Assembly: GCA_024276655.1 (NCBI GenBank)
Contig: JAJRWU010000323.1
Coordinates: 1 to 35,657, forward strand
Direction: 5' to 3'
Length of the DNA stretch: 35,657 nt
Source: Planctomycetota bacterium
GTDB lineage: Bacteria > Planctomycetota > Planctomycetia > Pirellulales > Pirellulaceae
Shown: positions 1-6,684 of the stretch, piece after piece
How positions within the stretch are numbered: position 1 is the first letter of the stretch
How the letters are laid out: each line of letters begins with the position of its first letter
Made by a program: the position numbers and the translations under genes
Notes under the pieces: generated by a model
What the model saw: the letters and a program-made list of their open reading frames with translations, nothing else
Database searches by the model: none
Told to the model about the DNA's origin: nothing

Positions 1-2
1 AG

Positions 3-76
<74 letters not shown>

Positions 77-81
77 TTCAT

Positions 82-107
82 AAAAAACAGACGGCCTATA
101 CCGTCTG
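82..107 (-). terminator. intrinsic terminator just upstream of the tRNA, same strand
   Basis: On the minus strand a perfect 7-bp stem (CAGACGG/CCGTCTG, 6-nt loop) is followed directly by six T residues, and the tRNA begins 6 bp later. It would end a transcript arriving from the right, but no minus-strand gene is visible there. It may insulate the tRNA from read-through. Confidence 0.6.
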
Positions 108-554
108 CTCTTGTATGTCGGTTATTTTACGCCTTGTTCTTGAATTGTCGAGGGGGCTTGTTCGAGGTTTTAGTTCGACTGCCCCAGGTTAGCGATGTAG
201 GGCGCTATAATGTGGCTGCCTTCGAGGGCCAACGCAAGATTTAGTGGCGGGGCAAGTGGGACCGTCGAATGAGGCAATTGGCGGAATAAACGGCCGCAAT
301 GCGTTTTCTTGGCAAGCGCATCGCAAGTTGTTAAACTCAATAAGTGGCGGGAAAGTAGTGTTTTCGCTTCTTAGGTGAGCGGCAGATAAGGTATGCTTCC
401 TCAGAAAGACAGATACTTCGCTTGGCAGGGTTTGACACAATTGCATCAACTGGATGTGCATCAAAATTGATGCAAAAGTCACATTTTCAGCCGCTTGAGG
501 TATACGATATATAAGACCACTCAGACTGCGGCGGCGAATACCAGGAGCGGCGAA
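108..554. other. non-coding stretch before the Pro-rich gene
   Basis: I find no convincing gene here. The one long minus-strand frame overlaps the real gene at 555 antisense and resembles no family. Near 361-395 there is a GAGCGGCAGATAA-type motif that recurs in other intergenic regions of this window. The promoter-like part is listed separately. Confidence 0.5.
432..474 (+). promoter_or_regulatory. candidate promoter/operator with three TGCATCAA half-sites
   Basis: A consensus -35 (TTGACA, 432-437) is followed by TGCATCAA at 442-449 and again at 457-464, then its reverse complement TTGATGCA at 467-474. The last two form a 2-bp-spaced palindrome. No strong -10 sits 17 bp from the -35; a TATACGATAT stretch lies further on near 501-510. 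The regulator is unknown. The site lies about 80 bp before the start at 555. Confidence 0.35.
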
Positions 555-2603
555 ATGACGACACCCGATCCGTCGCAAAACGGCCCGCCTTCTCAAACGC
601 CGCTGAATCCTCCACAGGCGCCGCTAAATCCTCCACAGGCGCCGCTAAATCCTCCGCAGGCAGCGCTGCTGAATCCTCCGCAGGCAGCGCTGAATCCTCC
701 GCAGGCAGCGCTGAATCCTCCGCAGGCAGCGATTCCTCCGCAGGCAGCGGCCCCGCTGCAGGGCCAACCCGGTCCTCAAACCCAGCCGGCAGTCCCTGTT
801 GCGAACCCGCAAGCGGTTTATCCCCAGCCGGCGAACCCACAAGCTTATCCGCCACAGCAAGCTTATCCGCCGCAGCAAGCTTATCCGCCACAGCAAGCTT
901 ATCCGCCGCAGCAAGCTTACCCGCCACAGCAGACGCCGCCGGCTGTCTATCCTGTCCAGCAACGCCCGCCGCAAGCTCTGCCAGCGCAGCCAAACGATGA
1001 GCAACCGCCGGTCGGCCCTTCATATATTTCACCGCCGCCCGCCGCCGCGTCTGCCGGGGTTGGCGGTGGGTATCCGATCATCGACGATTCCGCTCCGCCG
1101 ATCAAACGAAGTCGATGGGGGCGTGGCAAAAACGTGGCGCCCGCCAAGGAGCAGAAACCGCGTGCGCCGCGCGGCCAGTTTCCACAACCGACCGACCCCA
1201 ACAATGAACCGCCGGAGCCGCAAGACTTAACCGAAGTTGCGGCGCGGTCTGCGCCGCCTTGGCTGATCAGCGCGGTGTTTCATGGCGTGGTGCTGATCTT
1301 CGCCGCACTGCTTTACATTGCCGTTGAACAAAAGCGAGAGCTACGACTATCGCTCGACTTCACCGATGAATTGGGCGAACAATTGCTCGACGACAGCTTC
1401 AGCGCTATTTCCGACGAAACCTTCGACGACATCGAGCCGACGCTCTCCGAAGAACTGCTTGAATTGAACGACCCGCTTTCGAGTCCGCCGGAGTTGGCGA
1501 TTTCACTCGAAGGACCCGGCGCTGTGTCGATGGTCGCGGCGCCGGCGATCAGCATTGCACTCACCGGGCGCGACGCAAGCAAAAAGAAAGCACTGCTTAA
1601 AGCGTTCGGCGGCACCGACAAAACCGAAAACGCCGTCCGGCTCGGTTTGGAATGGCTTAAACGCAACCAACAGCGCAGCGGCCTCTGGAGCCTTTCCGGT
1701 CCTTACAACAGCGGCGTGCAATCGGAAAATAAAACCGCCGCCACCGCCATGGCGTTGCTGGCGTTTCAAGGCGCTGGCCACACGCATCGCGCGGGCGAAT
1801 ACAAACGCGTTGTGGCTCGCGCTTGGCGGGCTTTTCTCAAGGAGCAAGATTCCGACGGCAACTTCTATCCGGGCGGCGGCCTTCACAACCATCGATTGTA
1901 TAGCCAAGCGCAGGCCACGATCGCGTTGTGTGAAATTTATGGCATGACCAAAGACTCCCAGTTCCTCGAACCGGCCCAGCGCGCCATCGATTACGCGGTG
2001 AAAATTCAGTCCACCGGCCGCAACGGCGGCGGCTGGCGATACACCCCAGGCCAAGATAGCGACACCTCCGTCACGGGCTGGTTTGTGATGGCGCTGCAAA
2101 GCGGAAAAATGGCGGGACTCAACGTTCCGCAAAAAACGTTCGACAACATCTCCGGCTACCTCGATTCCGTGCAGTCGGAATATGGACGCCAATACAGTTA
2201 CATTTCCGGCTACGAACCGGAAATCACGATGACGGCCGAGGGGCTTTTGTGTCGGCAATATTTGGGTTGGCCGCACGACGACAACCGCCTGCGCGATGGC
2301 GTCAAACTGCTCGCCCAACAGCCGGTCAGATACAACGGGGCGAACGCCAATGTCTATTATTGGTATTACGCCACGCAGGTCATGCACCATATGGGCGGCC
2401 AGCCATGGGAAGAATGGAACGGTGTGATGCGCGTCACGGTGCCCGCCCAACAAGTCGCGACGGGGCGGGAAAAGGGTAGTTGGGATCCTCGCGACGACCG
2501 CTGGGGCGTGCATGGCGGCAGGCTCTTCACCACTTGCCTGAGCATCTACATGCTGGAGGTTTATTACCGCCACTTGCCGCTCTACCAGTATCGGGCCGAG
2601 TAA
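555..2603 (+). CDS. Pro-rich, membrane-anchored squalene-cyclase/prenyltransferase-fold protein
   Basis: A 682-residue protein. The start at 555 is chosen over an upstream in-frame ATG (495) because AGGAG lies 7 nt before it. The first 150 or so residues are low-complexity: LNPPQA heptads and AYPPQQ hexads. A basic, proline-rich linker follows, and then one membrane span near residues 235-258 (around SAVFHGVVLIFAALLYIAV). The C-terminal ~300 residues carry alpha/alpha-toroid repeats of the squalene-cyclase/prenyltransferase type, with blocks such as GLEWLKRNQQRSGLWSL and GGGWRYTPGQDSDTS. The acidic DXDD-type cyclase motif is not obvious, so terpene cyclase activity is not implied. Proteins of this layout are common and mostly uncharacterised in planctomycetes. 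I infer an envelope protein with a sticky or structural N-terminus. The stop codon coincides with the start of a 117-bp repeat. Confidence 0.85.
   Translation: MTTPDPSQNGPPSQTPLNPPQAPLNPPQAPLNPPQAALLNPPQAALNPPQAALNPPQAAIPPQAAAPLQGQPGPQTQPAVPVANPQAVYPQPANPQAYPPQQAYPPQQAYPPQQAYPPQQAYPPQQTPPAVYPVQQRPPQALPAQPNDEQPPVGPSYISPPPAAASAGVGGGYPIIDDSAPPIKRSRWGRGKNVAPAKEQKPRAPRGQFPQPTDPNNEPPEPQDLTEVAARSAPPWLISAVFHGVVLIFAALLYIAVEQKRELRLSLDFTDELGEQLLDDSFSAISDETFDDIEPTLSEELLELNDPLSSPPELAISLEGPGAVSMVAAPAISIALTGRDASKKKALLKAFGGTDKTENAVRLGLEWLKRNQQRSGLWSLSGPYNSGVQSENKTAATAMALLAFQGAGHTHRAGEYKRVVARAWRAFLKEQDSDGNFYPGGGLHNHRLYSQAQATIALCEIYGMTKDSQFLEPAQRAIDYAVKIQSTGRNGGGWRYTPGQDSDTSVTGWFVMALQSGKMAGLNVPQKTFDNISGYLDSVQSEYGRQYSYISGYEPEITMTAEGLLCRQYLGWPHDDNRLRDGVKLLAQQPVRYNGANANVYYWYYATQVMHHMGGQPWEEWNGVMRVTVPAQQVATGREKGSWDPRDDRWGVHGGRLFTTCLSIYMLEVYYRHLPLYQYRAE
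603..749 (+). repeat. 21-bp tandem coding repeat (LNPPQAP/A)
   Basis: Six units beginning CTGAATCCTCC or CTAAATCCTCC run from 603 to 731, one with an extra CTG codon. A shortened unit without the Leu-Asn codons runs to 749. All lie in frame in the Pro-rich region, and units 4 to 6 are identical, which indicates recent expansion. Confidence 0.9.
840..929 (+). repeat. 18-bp tandem coding repeat (QAYPPQ)
   Basis: Five consecutive 18-bp units (CAAGCTTATCCGCCACAG with third-position changes) encode QAYPPQ. There are no spacers, so this is not a CRISPR array. Confidence 0.9.
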
Positions 2604-2717
2604 GCATCGAGCGGAAAATTAGCGTCGCAGCCATGCTCGCCAGAGCGTGGGATGGTTCACCGCTCACCCACCGTCTGGCGACGATGGCTACACAAATGCG
2701 ACCGTTATTTATCGAGC
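2601..2717 (+). repeat. 117-bp inverted-repeat arm A (REP/MITE-like)
   Basis: Nearly identical in inverted orientation to 4189-4305. It begins with the TAA stop of the preceding gene (TAAGCATCGAGCGG) and ends in TTATTTATCGAGC. Inside, GCAGCCATGCTCGCCAGAGC and, downstream, the complementary TCTGGCGACGATGGC form an imperfect hairpin of about 25 bp with paired GC/CG mismatches, as in REP-type elements. Confidence 0.8.
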
Positions 2718-2751
2718 CGAGGAACCTAGCGCACTATCGCACGGCGCGGGC

Positions 2752-3873
2752 TCACCACGTGATGCGCGTGCCGATCACGAAGGTGTAGTCGGGCTCGACG
2801 GCGTTTCTGAGTTCGCGAACAATCGGCAGTTGCAGCGACGCTTCAATAATCATGCTCTGCAGGGCGAGTTGGAACCCCGGCGCTGCGAACAGCAAGTGGC
2901 TGCCGTCGGTGACATACGAGCCGTTCAACTCGAAGATGCTGTTCAGTTGCCAGAATTTATCGTCGAGATTTTGGCCCGTCAGCAGCACATACGTGTAGGC
3001 GGTGTCGTAACGCATTTGATCGTACCGAAAAAAGTTGTCGCCGGTGTTGAAATTCCAAAACCAATCGAGGTCAAAGCCCCACTCCAACGACTGGTGGGTC
3101 CAGACCGTTCCCAGAAAAGGATCCCAGGATTCGGAACTGAAATTTTTATCGAAGGTGGGAACTTCGAGGCCGCCAAACACCGACCAACGCGTGGTTTCAC
3201 CCGGTTCGTCCGATTCATAAAAACGGTACTTGGCGAAGAAACGCATGTCGGCGACGCCAACATCATTCAATTCAACAAACACCCCCGGCGGACTTGGCGG
3301 GCGGACCGTCCCATCGCGTTTCACCAAGGGAATATTGGCAAACACGGTCAGGTTTTCGCGCACGCCGTAGGCCAGCACCTGAGGATTTACCAGCACATTG
3401 ATTTCGCGGTCGACAGCGCCGGGGCTGCTATGCAGTTGGCGAAACCGCAGTTGCGTGCGGTAAATCGTTTGGCCTTCGCCGGGCGCAATCGCGGTGTTGG
3501 TGTTGATGCCCGTGTTGCCGCTGAGCCAGGAACGAATCGCCCAGCGCTGCGCTGCGGTAAGTCGAGGGCTTTGAGAGGCCAGCGCCGAAAGACCGGCGCC
3601 GGCGGGAAACGCCGACACGCGCGATATTTCGTCCTCCACTGTTGGCGCCTCGCCGTTCTCCAAGCCGGGCGTTGGCGGGAGATCATTTTCCAAGCCCGGC
3701 GTCGGCGGCAGGTTCTCGTCGTTATCGAGTTCGGGCAGCGGCGGACCGGCGCCCGGGTCACTGCCGAGCGACGACGCCTCTGGGCGGCGGTCGGCTTCGA
3801 CCGCCTGCTCGTCAGGTTCCGAGAGCCGCACCAAGAGATGACATCCGGGAAAATACGCCAGCAAGAACAACAC
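2752..3873 (-). CDS. outer-membrane beta-barrel (phenol-degradation MetA-like) protein; start region interrupted
   Basis: The open frame from GTG 3873 gives 373 residues. After a Pro-rich linker with two PPTPGLEN repeats, the C-terminal ~250 residues show alternating aromatic/polar strands and end in RITW, as beta-barrel outer-membrane proteins do. The pattern recalls the MetA-pathway phenol-degradation/transporter family common in planctomycetes. The GTG has no good ribosome site. The natural start is probably ATG 3906, in the same frame and preceded by AAGGA at 8-nt spacing, but codon 4 there is TAA (3895-3897): Met-Phe-Arg-stop-Arg-Leu-Leu-Leu-Gly-Val. Without that stop the N-terminus is a typical signal peptide running to a possible lipoprotein cysteine (FPGC). 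The gene may therefore be inactivated, restarted internally, or affected by a base error. It is boxed by the 117-bp inverted repeats. Confidence 0.65.
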   Translation of the reverse strand: MLFLLAYFPGCHLLVRLSEPDEQAVEADRRPEASSLGSDPGAGPPLPELDNDENLPPTPGLENDLPPTPGLENGEAPTVEDEISRVSAFPAGAGLSALASQSPRLTAAQRWAIRSWLSGNTGINTNTAIAPGEGQTIYRTQLRFRQLHSSPGAVDREINVLVNPQVLAYGVRENLTVFANIPLVKRDGTVRPPSPPGVFVELNDVGVADMRFFAKYRFYESDEPGETTRWSVFGGLEVPTFDKNFSSESWDPFLGTVWTHQSLEWGFDLDWFWNFNTGDNFFRYDQMRYDTAYTYVLLTGQNLDDKFWQLNSIFELNGSYVTDGSHLLFAAPGFQLALQSMIIEASLQLPIVRELRNAVEPDYTFVIGTRITW

Positions 3874-3906
3874 CGAAACGCCCAGGAGCAGTCGTTATCG
3901 AAACAT

Positions 3907-4188
3907 CGGTGCTGTCCTTGAGCTGTAAAAATAAAGGCCTGTTATCCTGATCGGCACAGCCAGCGGAAGGCTTTATCGATTGCGTCGACTTTTCTAGTTA
4001 TCGGGCCTGTAGCATGGTCCTGACTTGAGACGAACACGTTCTGTTCCAGTGTTTTTTGACTTTTCGCATCGGCCGGAAAATAAGTGACCGATATCCGCGA
4101 AAAAGGTTCTTTAGAGCTCCTACCATAACCCCTGTTTGGCGTTTCAAACACGGAGTTTGACGCTGACCTACCAAGTTGTGTTAGCATC
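3907..4188. other. non-coding stretch between barrel gene and repeat B
   Basis: It contains the ribosome site and probable upstream region of the barrel gene (AAGGA near 3915-3919, minus strand). An open frame at 3942-4259 on the minus strand runs into the repeat arm and has no family signature. I see nothing else. Confidence 0.4.
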
Positions 4189-4305
4189 GCTCGATAAATA
4201 ACTGTCGCATTTGTGTAGCCATCGTCGCCAGACGGTGGGTGAGCGTTGAACCATCCCACGCTCTGGCGAGCATGGCTACGGCACTAATTTTCCGCTCGAT
4301 GCTTA
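4189..4305 (-). repeat. 117-bp inverted-repeat arm B (REP/MITE-like)
   Basis: This is the reverse complement of 2601-2717 with only a handful of differences by eye. It carries the same internal hairpin, here in a cleaner form (GTAGCCAT outer arms). Arms A and B enclose a 1.5-kb segment holding only the barrel gene. The adjacent 4306-4418 has no gene; it includes a partial ATTCCCGCCTGCGCG motif related to the repeats near 13623. Confidence 0.8.
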
Positions 4306-4418
4306 GAAGGTATTAGGCATTTTATCGGCCAACTCCGATATGCGGGCGTCGTGCCGCCTCCTTCCGTGTCGGCATTCCCGCCTGCGCGAGCGGCAGTAAC
4401 TTCCGGATCGATGCTGGT

Positions 4419-5261
4419 CTAATTTTTTTCCTTCTGTAATTCCTTCAGGATTTTTGCGACGAGTTTGTCGTTCGGTTGCGTCTTGGCGACGCGTTCGAAT
4501 TGCGCGCGAGCGGCTTTGGGTTGCCCCAACATCCAATAGTGATAGGCGACAAGAAATCGCTTTTTCGCAGTGGACTCCTGCCGGATGGAGTTTTCCAAGG
4601 TTCGCAACTGCGCGGAGTAGTCGGCGGTTTTTTGGTAATGTCCGCCGAGGGTCTTCCATTGCCAGTGCTTGCCGCGCTGTAACGCCATGCGGGCAGCTTG
4701 ACTCGCTTGGTCAAATTCCCCAGACGCGAAGAGCGCCAGCGAGCGAAACTGTTCGATTTCCGCGTCGGCCTCATTTTGTTCGGTAGTATTGCCGCGACTG
4801 CGAGCGACGAGCGCATCGGCCAATTCAAGCGACCGTTTGTAGTCTGCCTGACGAAACGCTTTTCGCGGCGTGGCTAGCAACTGCGTGATTTCCGCGATCT
4901 TCGGTTGTGGGGCGGCTCCCTTGTTATCCGATGGCGTGACGGTTCTGGTCAGCGTGAAACCGCTCCTGGCCACGGCCGTGGAAATAGCGGCTGTTGAAAT
5001 CCGGCCGCCCTTTGGCGGAGTCAGGGCAAAAAGCCCCTTTTTGAAATCCAGCACCTTCACCTGTTGGACTCCGGCCACCTGCCGAAGCTGCTTGAGCACA
5101 TTGGTCAGTCAGGTAGGTCAGGTGATGCCGCTGACATACACCAAGTAGCGGCGTTCTTGCTGCTGTTCGATCTGCGACCGTTTTTCAGGCGGCTGCTGGG
5201 CATGGCCGATGGCTGAAGGAACAGCCGCAGCCAGCAAGACCAGAATGACAATACATTTCAT
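4419..5261 (-). CDS. candidate selenoprotein: exported MerP-like HMA domain with UxxU site plus TPR-like C-terminus
   Basis: Read from ATG 5261 (or GTG 5267), the frame gives 280 residues if two TGA codons, at 5118-5120 (codon 48) and 5109-5111 (codon 51), are decoded. Residues 1-21 are a signal peptide ending AIGHA. Residues 39-105 match a heavy-metal-associated domain: YLVYVSGIT-U-PT-U-LTNVLK, then VAGVQQVKVLDFKKG. This aligns with the GMTCxxC metal loop, helix 1 and strand 2 of MerP, so both metal-binding cysteines are replaced by TGA. The reading frame is open on both sides. Residues ~115-280 are helical with TPR-like repeats. A SECIS-like hairpin follows at 5069-5087. A gene caller would stop at codon 48 or start at GTG 5099 and miss the signal peptide and metal site. 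It is last in the mer-type operon. Two stops landing exactly on both ligand positions argues against decay. Selenocysteine itself is inferred; selA, selB, selC and selD are not in the window. Confidence 0.75.
5069..5087 (-). promoter_or_regulatory. SECIS-like hairpin
   Basis: In the mRNA, CUUCGGC-AGGUG-GCCGGAG forms a 7-bp stem (one U-G pair, extendable by a G-U pair) with a 5-nt loop. The loop begins 28 nt after the second UGA and 37 nt after the first. Bacterial SECIS elements lie inside the coding region just after UGA, with a short GC-rich upper stem and a G early in the apical loop; E. coli fdhF has AGGUCU there. Function is inferred from this resemblance. Confidence 0.6.
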
Positions 5262-5281
5262 TCGCACGTTTCGCTCGCCTT

Positions 5282-5309
5282 ATTACAGTGTGGAACAACA
5301 AAATCCCAA
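5282..5309 (-). promoter_or_regulatory. possible weak promoter before the MerP-like gene
   Basis: TTGGGA (5304-5309) and TGTAAT (5282-5287) are 16 bp apart on the minus strand. They lie after the hairpin at 5321-5353 and before the start at 5261/5267. This could supply transcription if that hairpin terminates the upstream transcript. Sequence support is weak. Confidence 0.25.
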
Positions 5310-5320
5310 ATGGGCGCCTA

Positions 5321-5353
5321 AGAAGCCCGGCTTTTTGAAAAAGCCGGGCTTCT
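5321..5353. terminator. bidirectional terminator-like palindrome (AAGCCCGGC family, copy 1)
   Basis: A perfect 33-nt palindrome: AGAAGCCCGGCTTTTT, central G, then the complement. It lies inside the mer-type operon, between the small Cys-rich gene and the MerP-like gene, so it may attenuate expression of the latter. The T-run lies within the stem arm, so terminator strength is uncertain. Confidence 0.6.
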
Positions 5354-5440
5354 GAACCGGGCCGTAGTTTCCCCATATTTTCATGTTGGACGAAAAAATC
5401 CGACGCGGCGGGTTCGCGCCGCGCCGGACCACGCTTCACA

Positions 5441-5653
5441 TTACTTGACGCGGCAACAATCGCGCGTTGGTTGCACCGCCGCGGTTTCGGCGACCGCCAG
5501 CGGGCATTGGTCCTTACAGACTTCCTCGCCCGTCAGCGGGCAACTGACTTTGCCGGGGCAGTCGCTTCGTTGCAACCCGGCGGCGCCGGCGGCTACCGCA
5601 ACAACCATACCGATCGCCACAACGGCCGTCAAACTTAACAGTACGCGTTTCAT
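5441..5653 (-). CDS. small exported Cys-rich protein in mer-type operon
   Basis: A 70-residue protein. The start at 5653 is chosen over an upstream frame start (5686) because AAGGAG lies 9 nt before it and the protein then begins directly with a signal peptide (MKRVLLSLTAVVAIGMVV). The mature part is about 45 residues with six cysteines at 32, 38, 46, 50, 66 and 67, arranged as DCPGKVSCPLTGEEVCKDQC and a terminal DCC. I do not recognise a named family. Its position directly downstream of a MerR-type promoter (5738-5769) suggests a periplasmic metal-binding or relay protein. The CPLTGEEV stretch recalls the CPVTGG of the His-rich lipoprotein at 18173-18733. The function is inferred. Confidence 0.75.
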   Translation of the reverse strand: MKRVLLSLTAVVAIGMVVAVAAGAAGLQRSDCPGKVSCPLTGEEVCKDQCPLAVAETAAVQPTRDCCRVK

Positions 5654-5737
5654 GGTCTCGCTCTCCTTACTCTTGCAGTACAACACGGCGGGCGTCTACG
5701 TCCGTTAGTAGATGGAAGGCCGCCGCCAGTCCTGCGA

Positions 5738-5769
5738 ATCATACAGCCTGTAGTAAAGTACGGAGTCAA
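5738..5769 (-). promoter_or_regulatory. MerR-type promoter/operator, internal
   Basis: TTGACT (-35, 5764-5769) and TATGAT (-10, 5738-5743) are separated by 20 bp containing the dyad CCGTACTTTACTACAGG. The long spacer and TTGACTCCGTA are hallmarks of MerR-activated promoters. It shares TTGACTCCGTA and the TACAGG half-site with the copy at 6685-6716. It would drive the small Cys-rich gene and probably the MerP-like gene. Confidence 0.8.
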
Positions 5770-5795
5770 GGCCCTTTCGTTCGGGATTGATTCGT

Positions 5796-6245
5796 TCATT
5801 GCTCAGGGAACTCGATTTGCACTAACTTCGCCGGCGGGGCGCAGGCGGAACAGGCCGCCTTGGCAACAGGTCGGCGGGGCCAGACGTTCCAAAACGACGC
5901 CCCCAGCAACAACAAAATACCTCCATACGTGAGGCCCTCGCTGACGAAAACAAACTTCCCCATGACCACCATCACGGCCGCCGGCAGACCGACGGCGAAC
6001 GGTCCAAAGCCGCGCCGCCGTTGGGCGCGAAACGCCATCAGGCCGACCGCCACCGCCATGCCGACGATGGTCAGCGGCAAGAGCACGGCGTTGTTCATCA
6101 ACATCGGCACGCCCAACGCACTGAGCAAGCCAGCGTAGGCCGGCCAACAAGCCGGGCAGGTCAGGTTCGGCAGTAACGCCACCGCCACGGCGGGAATAGC
6201 GGCCCATGCGCCGCGCCGGCCGGAGGGTGTTTTGTCGTTGCTCAC
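5796..6245 (-). CDS. MerC/MerT-like four-helix mercury transport protein
   Basis: A 149-residue membrane protein. The start is GTG 6245, overlapping the merR stop in a GTGA junction, with GGAG 8 nt upstream; a longer frame from 6314 would run into merR. There are four hydrophobic segments, at about residues 14-50, 54-72, 80-101 and 107-122. The first carries LPNLTCPACWP (Cys 30 and 33), the paired-cysteine signature of MerT/MerC-type transporters that take Hg(II) from the periplasm inward. A second pair, CSAC (132 and 135), lies in the C-terminal tail. Four helices favour MerC or a MerC-like family over three-helix MerT. It is co-transcribed with merR. Confidence 0.7.
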   Translation of the reverse strand: MSNDKTPSGRRGAWAAIPAVAVALLPNLTCPACWPAYAGLLSALGVPMLMNNAVLLPLTIVGMAVAVGLMAFRAQRRRGFGPFAVGLPAAVMVVMGKFVFVSEGLTYGGILLLLGASFWNVWPRRPVAKAACSACAPPAKLVQIEFPEQ

Positions 6246-6655
6246 GGTTTTTGCTCCAGGGAATCGAGCGACTCCAAAATGGGGCAATCGTTGGCGGGTC
6301 CGTTGCCGCTGCACGATTTTGTCAACTGGACCAACGATTGTTTCATGCGGCGCAGCGAGCGCATTTTTTCTTCGATATCGGCGATCTTTGTTTCGGCCCG
6401 CTGTTTGACGTCGGCACAGGTTGTTTGAGGATCAAGCCGCAGCGAGAGCAGCTCCTTGATTTCGTTCAGGGTGAAGCCCAGGTCTTTGGCGCGTCGGACA
6501 AACAACAGCCTGAGCACGACCGATTCCGGGTAATGCCGGTAGCCGGAAGGCCCTCGCGGCGGTTCGTCGATCAAACCGCGACGTTCGTAAAAGCGCACGG
6601 TCTCGATGCCGACGCCCGCCCGCTGGGCGACTTTTCCGATGGTCAGGGTGGTCAT
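6242..6655 (-). CDS. merR: MerR-family mercury-responsive regulator
   Basis: A 137-residue protein; the start at 6655 is preceded by GAGGAG. The N-terminal winged-helix region TIGKVAQRAGVGIETVRFYE is typical of MerR. A long dimerisation helix follows. Cysteines lie at 80, 115 and 124. Their spacing (35 and 9) equals that of the three Hg(II) ligands Cys82/117/126 of Tn501 MerR, and the last is in the conserved DCPI context. This supports mercury rather than Zn, Cd, Pb or Cu sensing. It is transcribed first in the operon, from the MerR-type promoter at 6685-6716, and is therefore probably autoregulated. No divergent mer genes and no merA follow. Confidence 0.9.
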   Translation of the reverse strand: MTTLTIGKVAQRAGVGIETVRFYERRGLIDEPPRGPSGYRHYPESVVLRLLFVRRAKDLGFTLNEIKELLSLRLDPQTTCADVKQRAETKIADIEEKMRSLRRMKQSLVQLTKSCSGNGPANDCPILESLDSLEQKP

Positions 6656-6684
6656 GATAAAGGCTCCTCGACTTTCAAGCCTGC

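Noticed and set aside
840-929. CRISPR array
   Set aside because: The 18-bp units are contiguous, in frame and have no spacers.
2647-3921. Plus-strand open frame of 424 codons
   Set aside because: It is antisense to the beta-barrel gene and begins in the repeat arm; no domain is recognisable.
3942-4259. Minus-strand open frame of 105 codons
   Set aside because: It starts in the 117-bp repeat; the same N-terminal peptide appears from the other arm, so it is a repeat translation.
4419-5099. A 226-residue gene starting at GTG 5099
   Set aside because: This start falls inside the HMA domain just after the CxxC-equivalent site and has no ribosome site. The same frame continues upstream through two TGAs to a signal peptide and a proper start.
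5185-5439. Minus-strand open frame over the signal peptide region of the MerP-like gene
   Set aside because: It is a different frame, runs through the terminator palindrome and is not protein-like.
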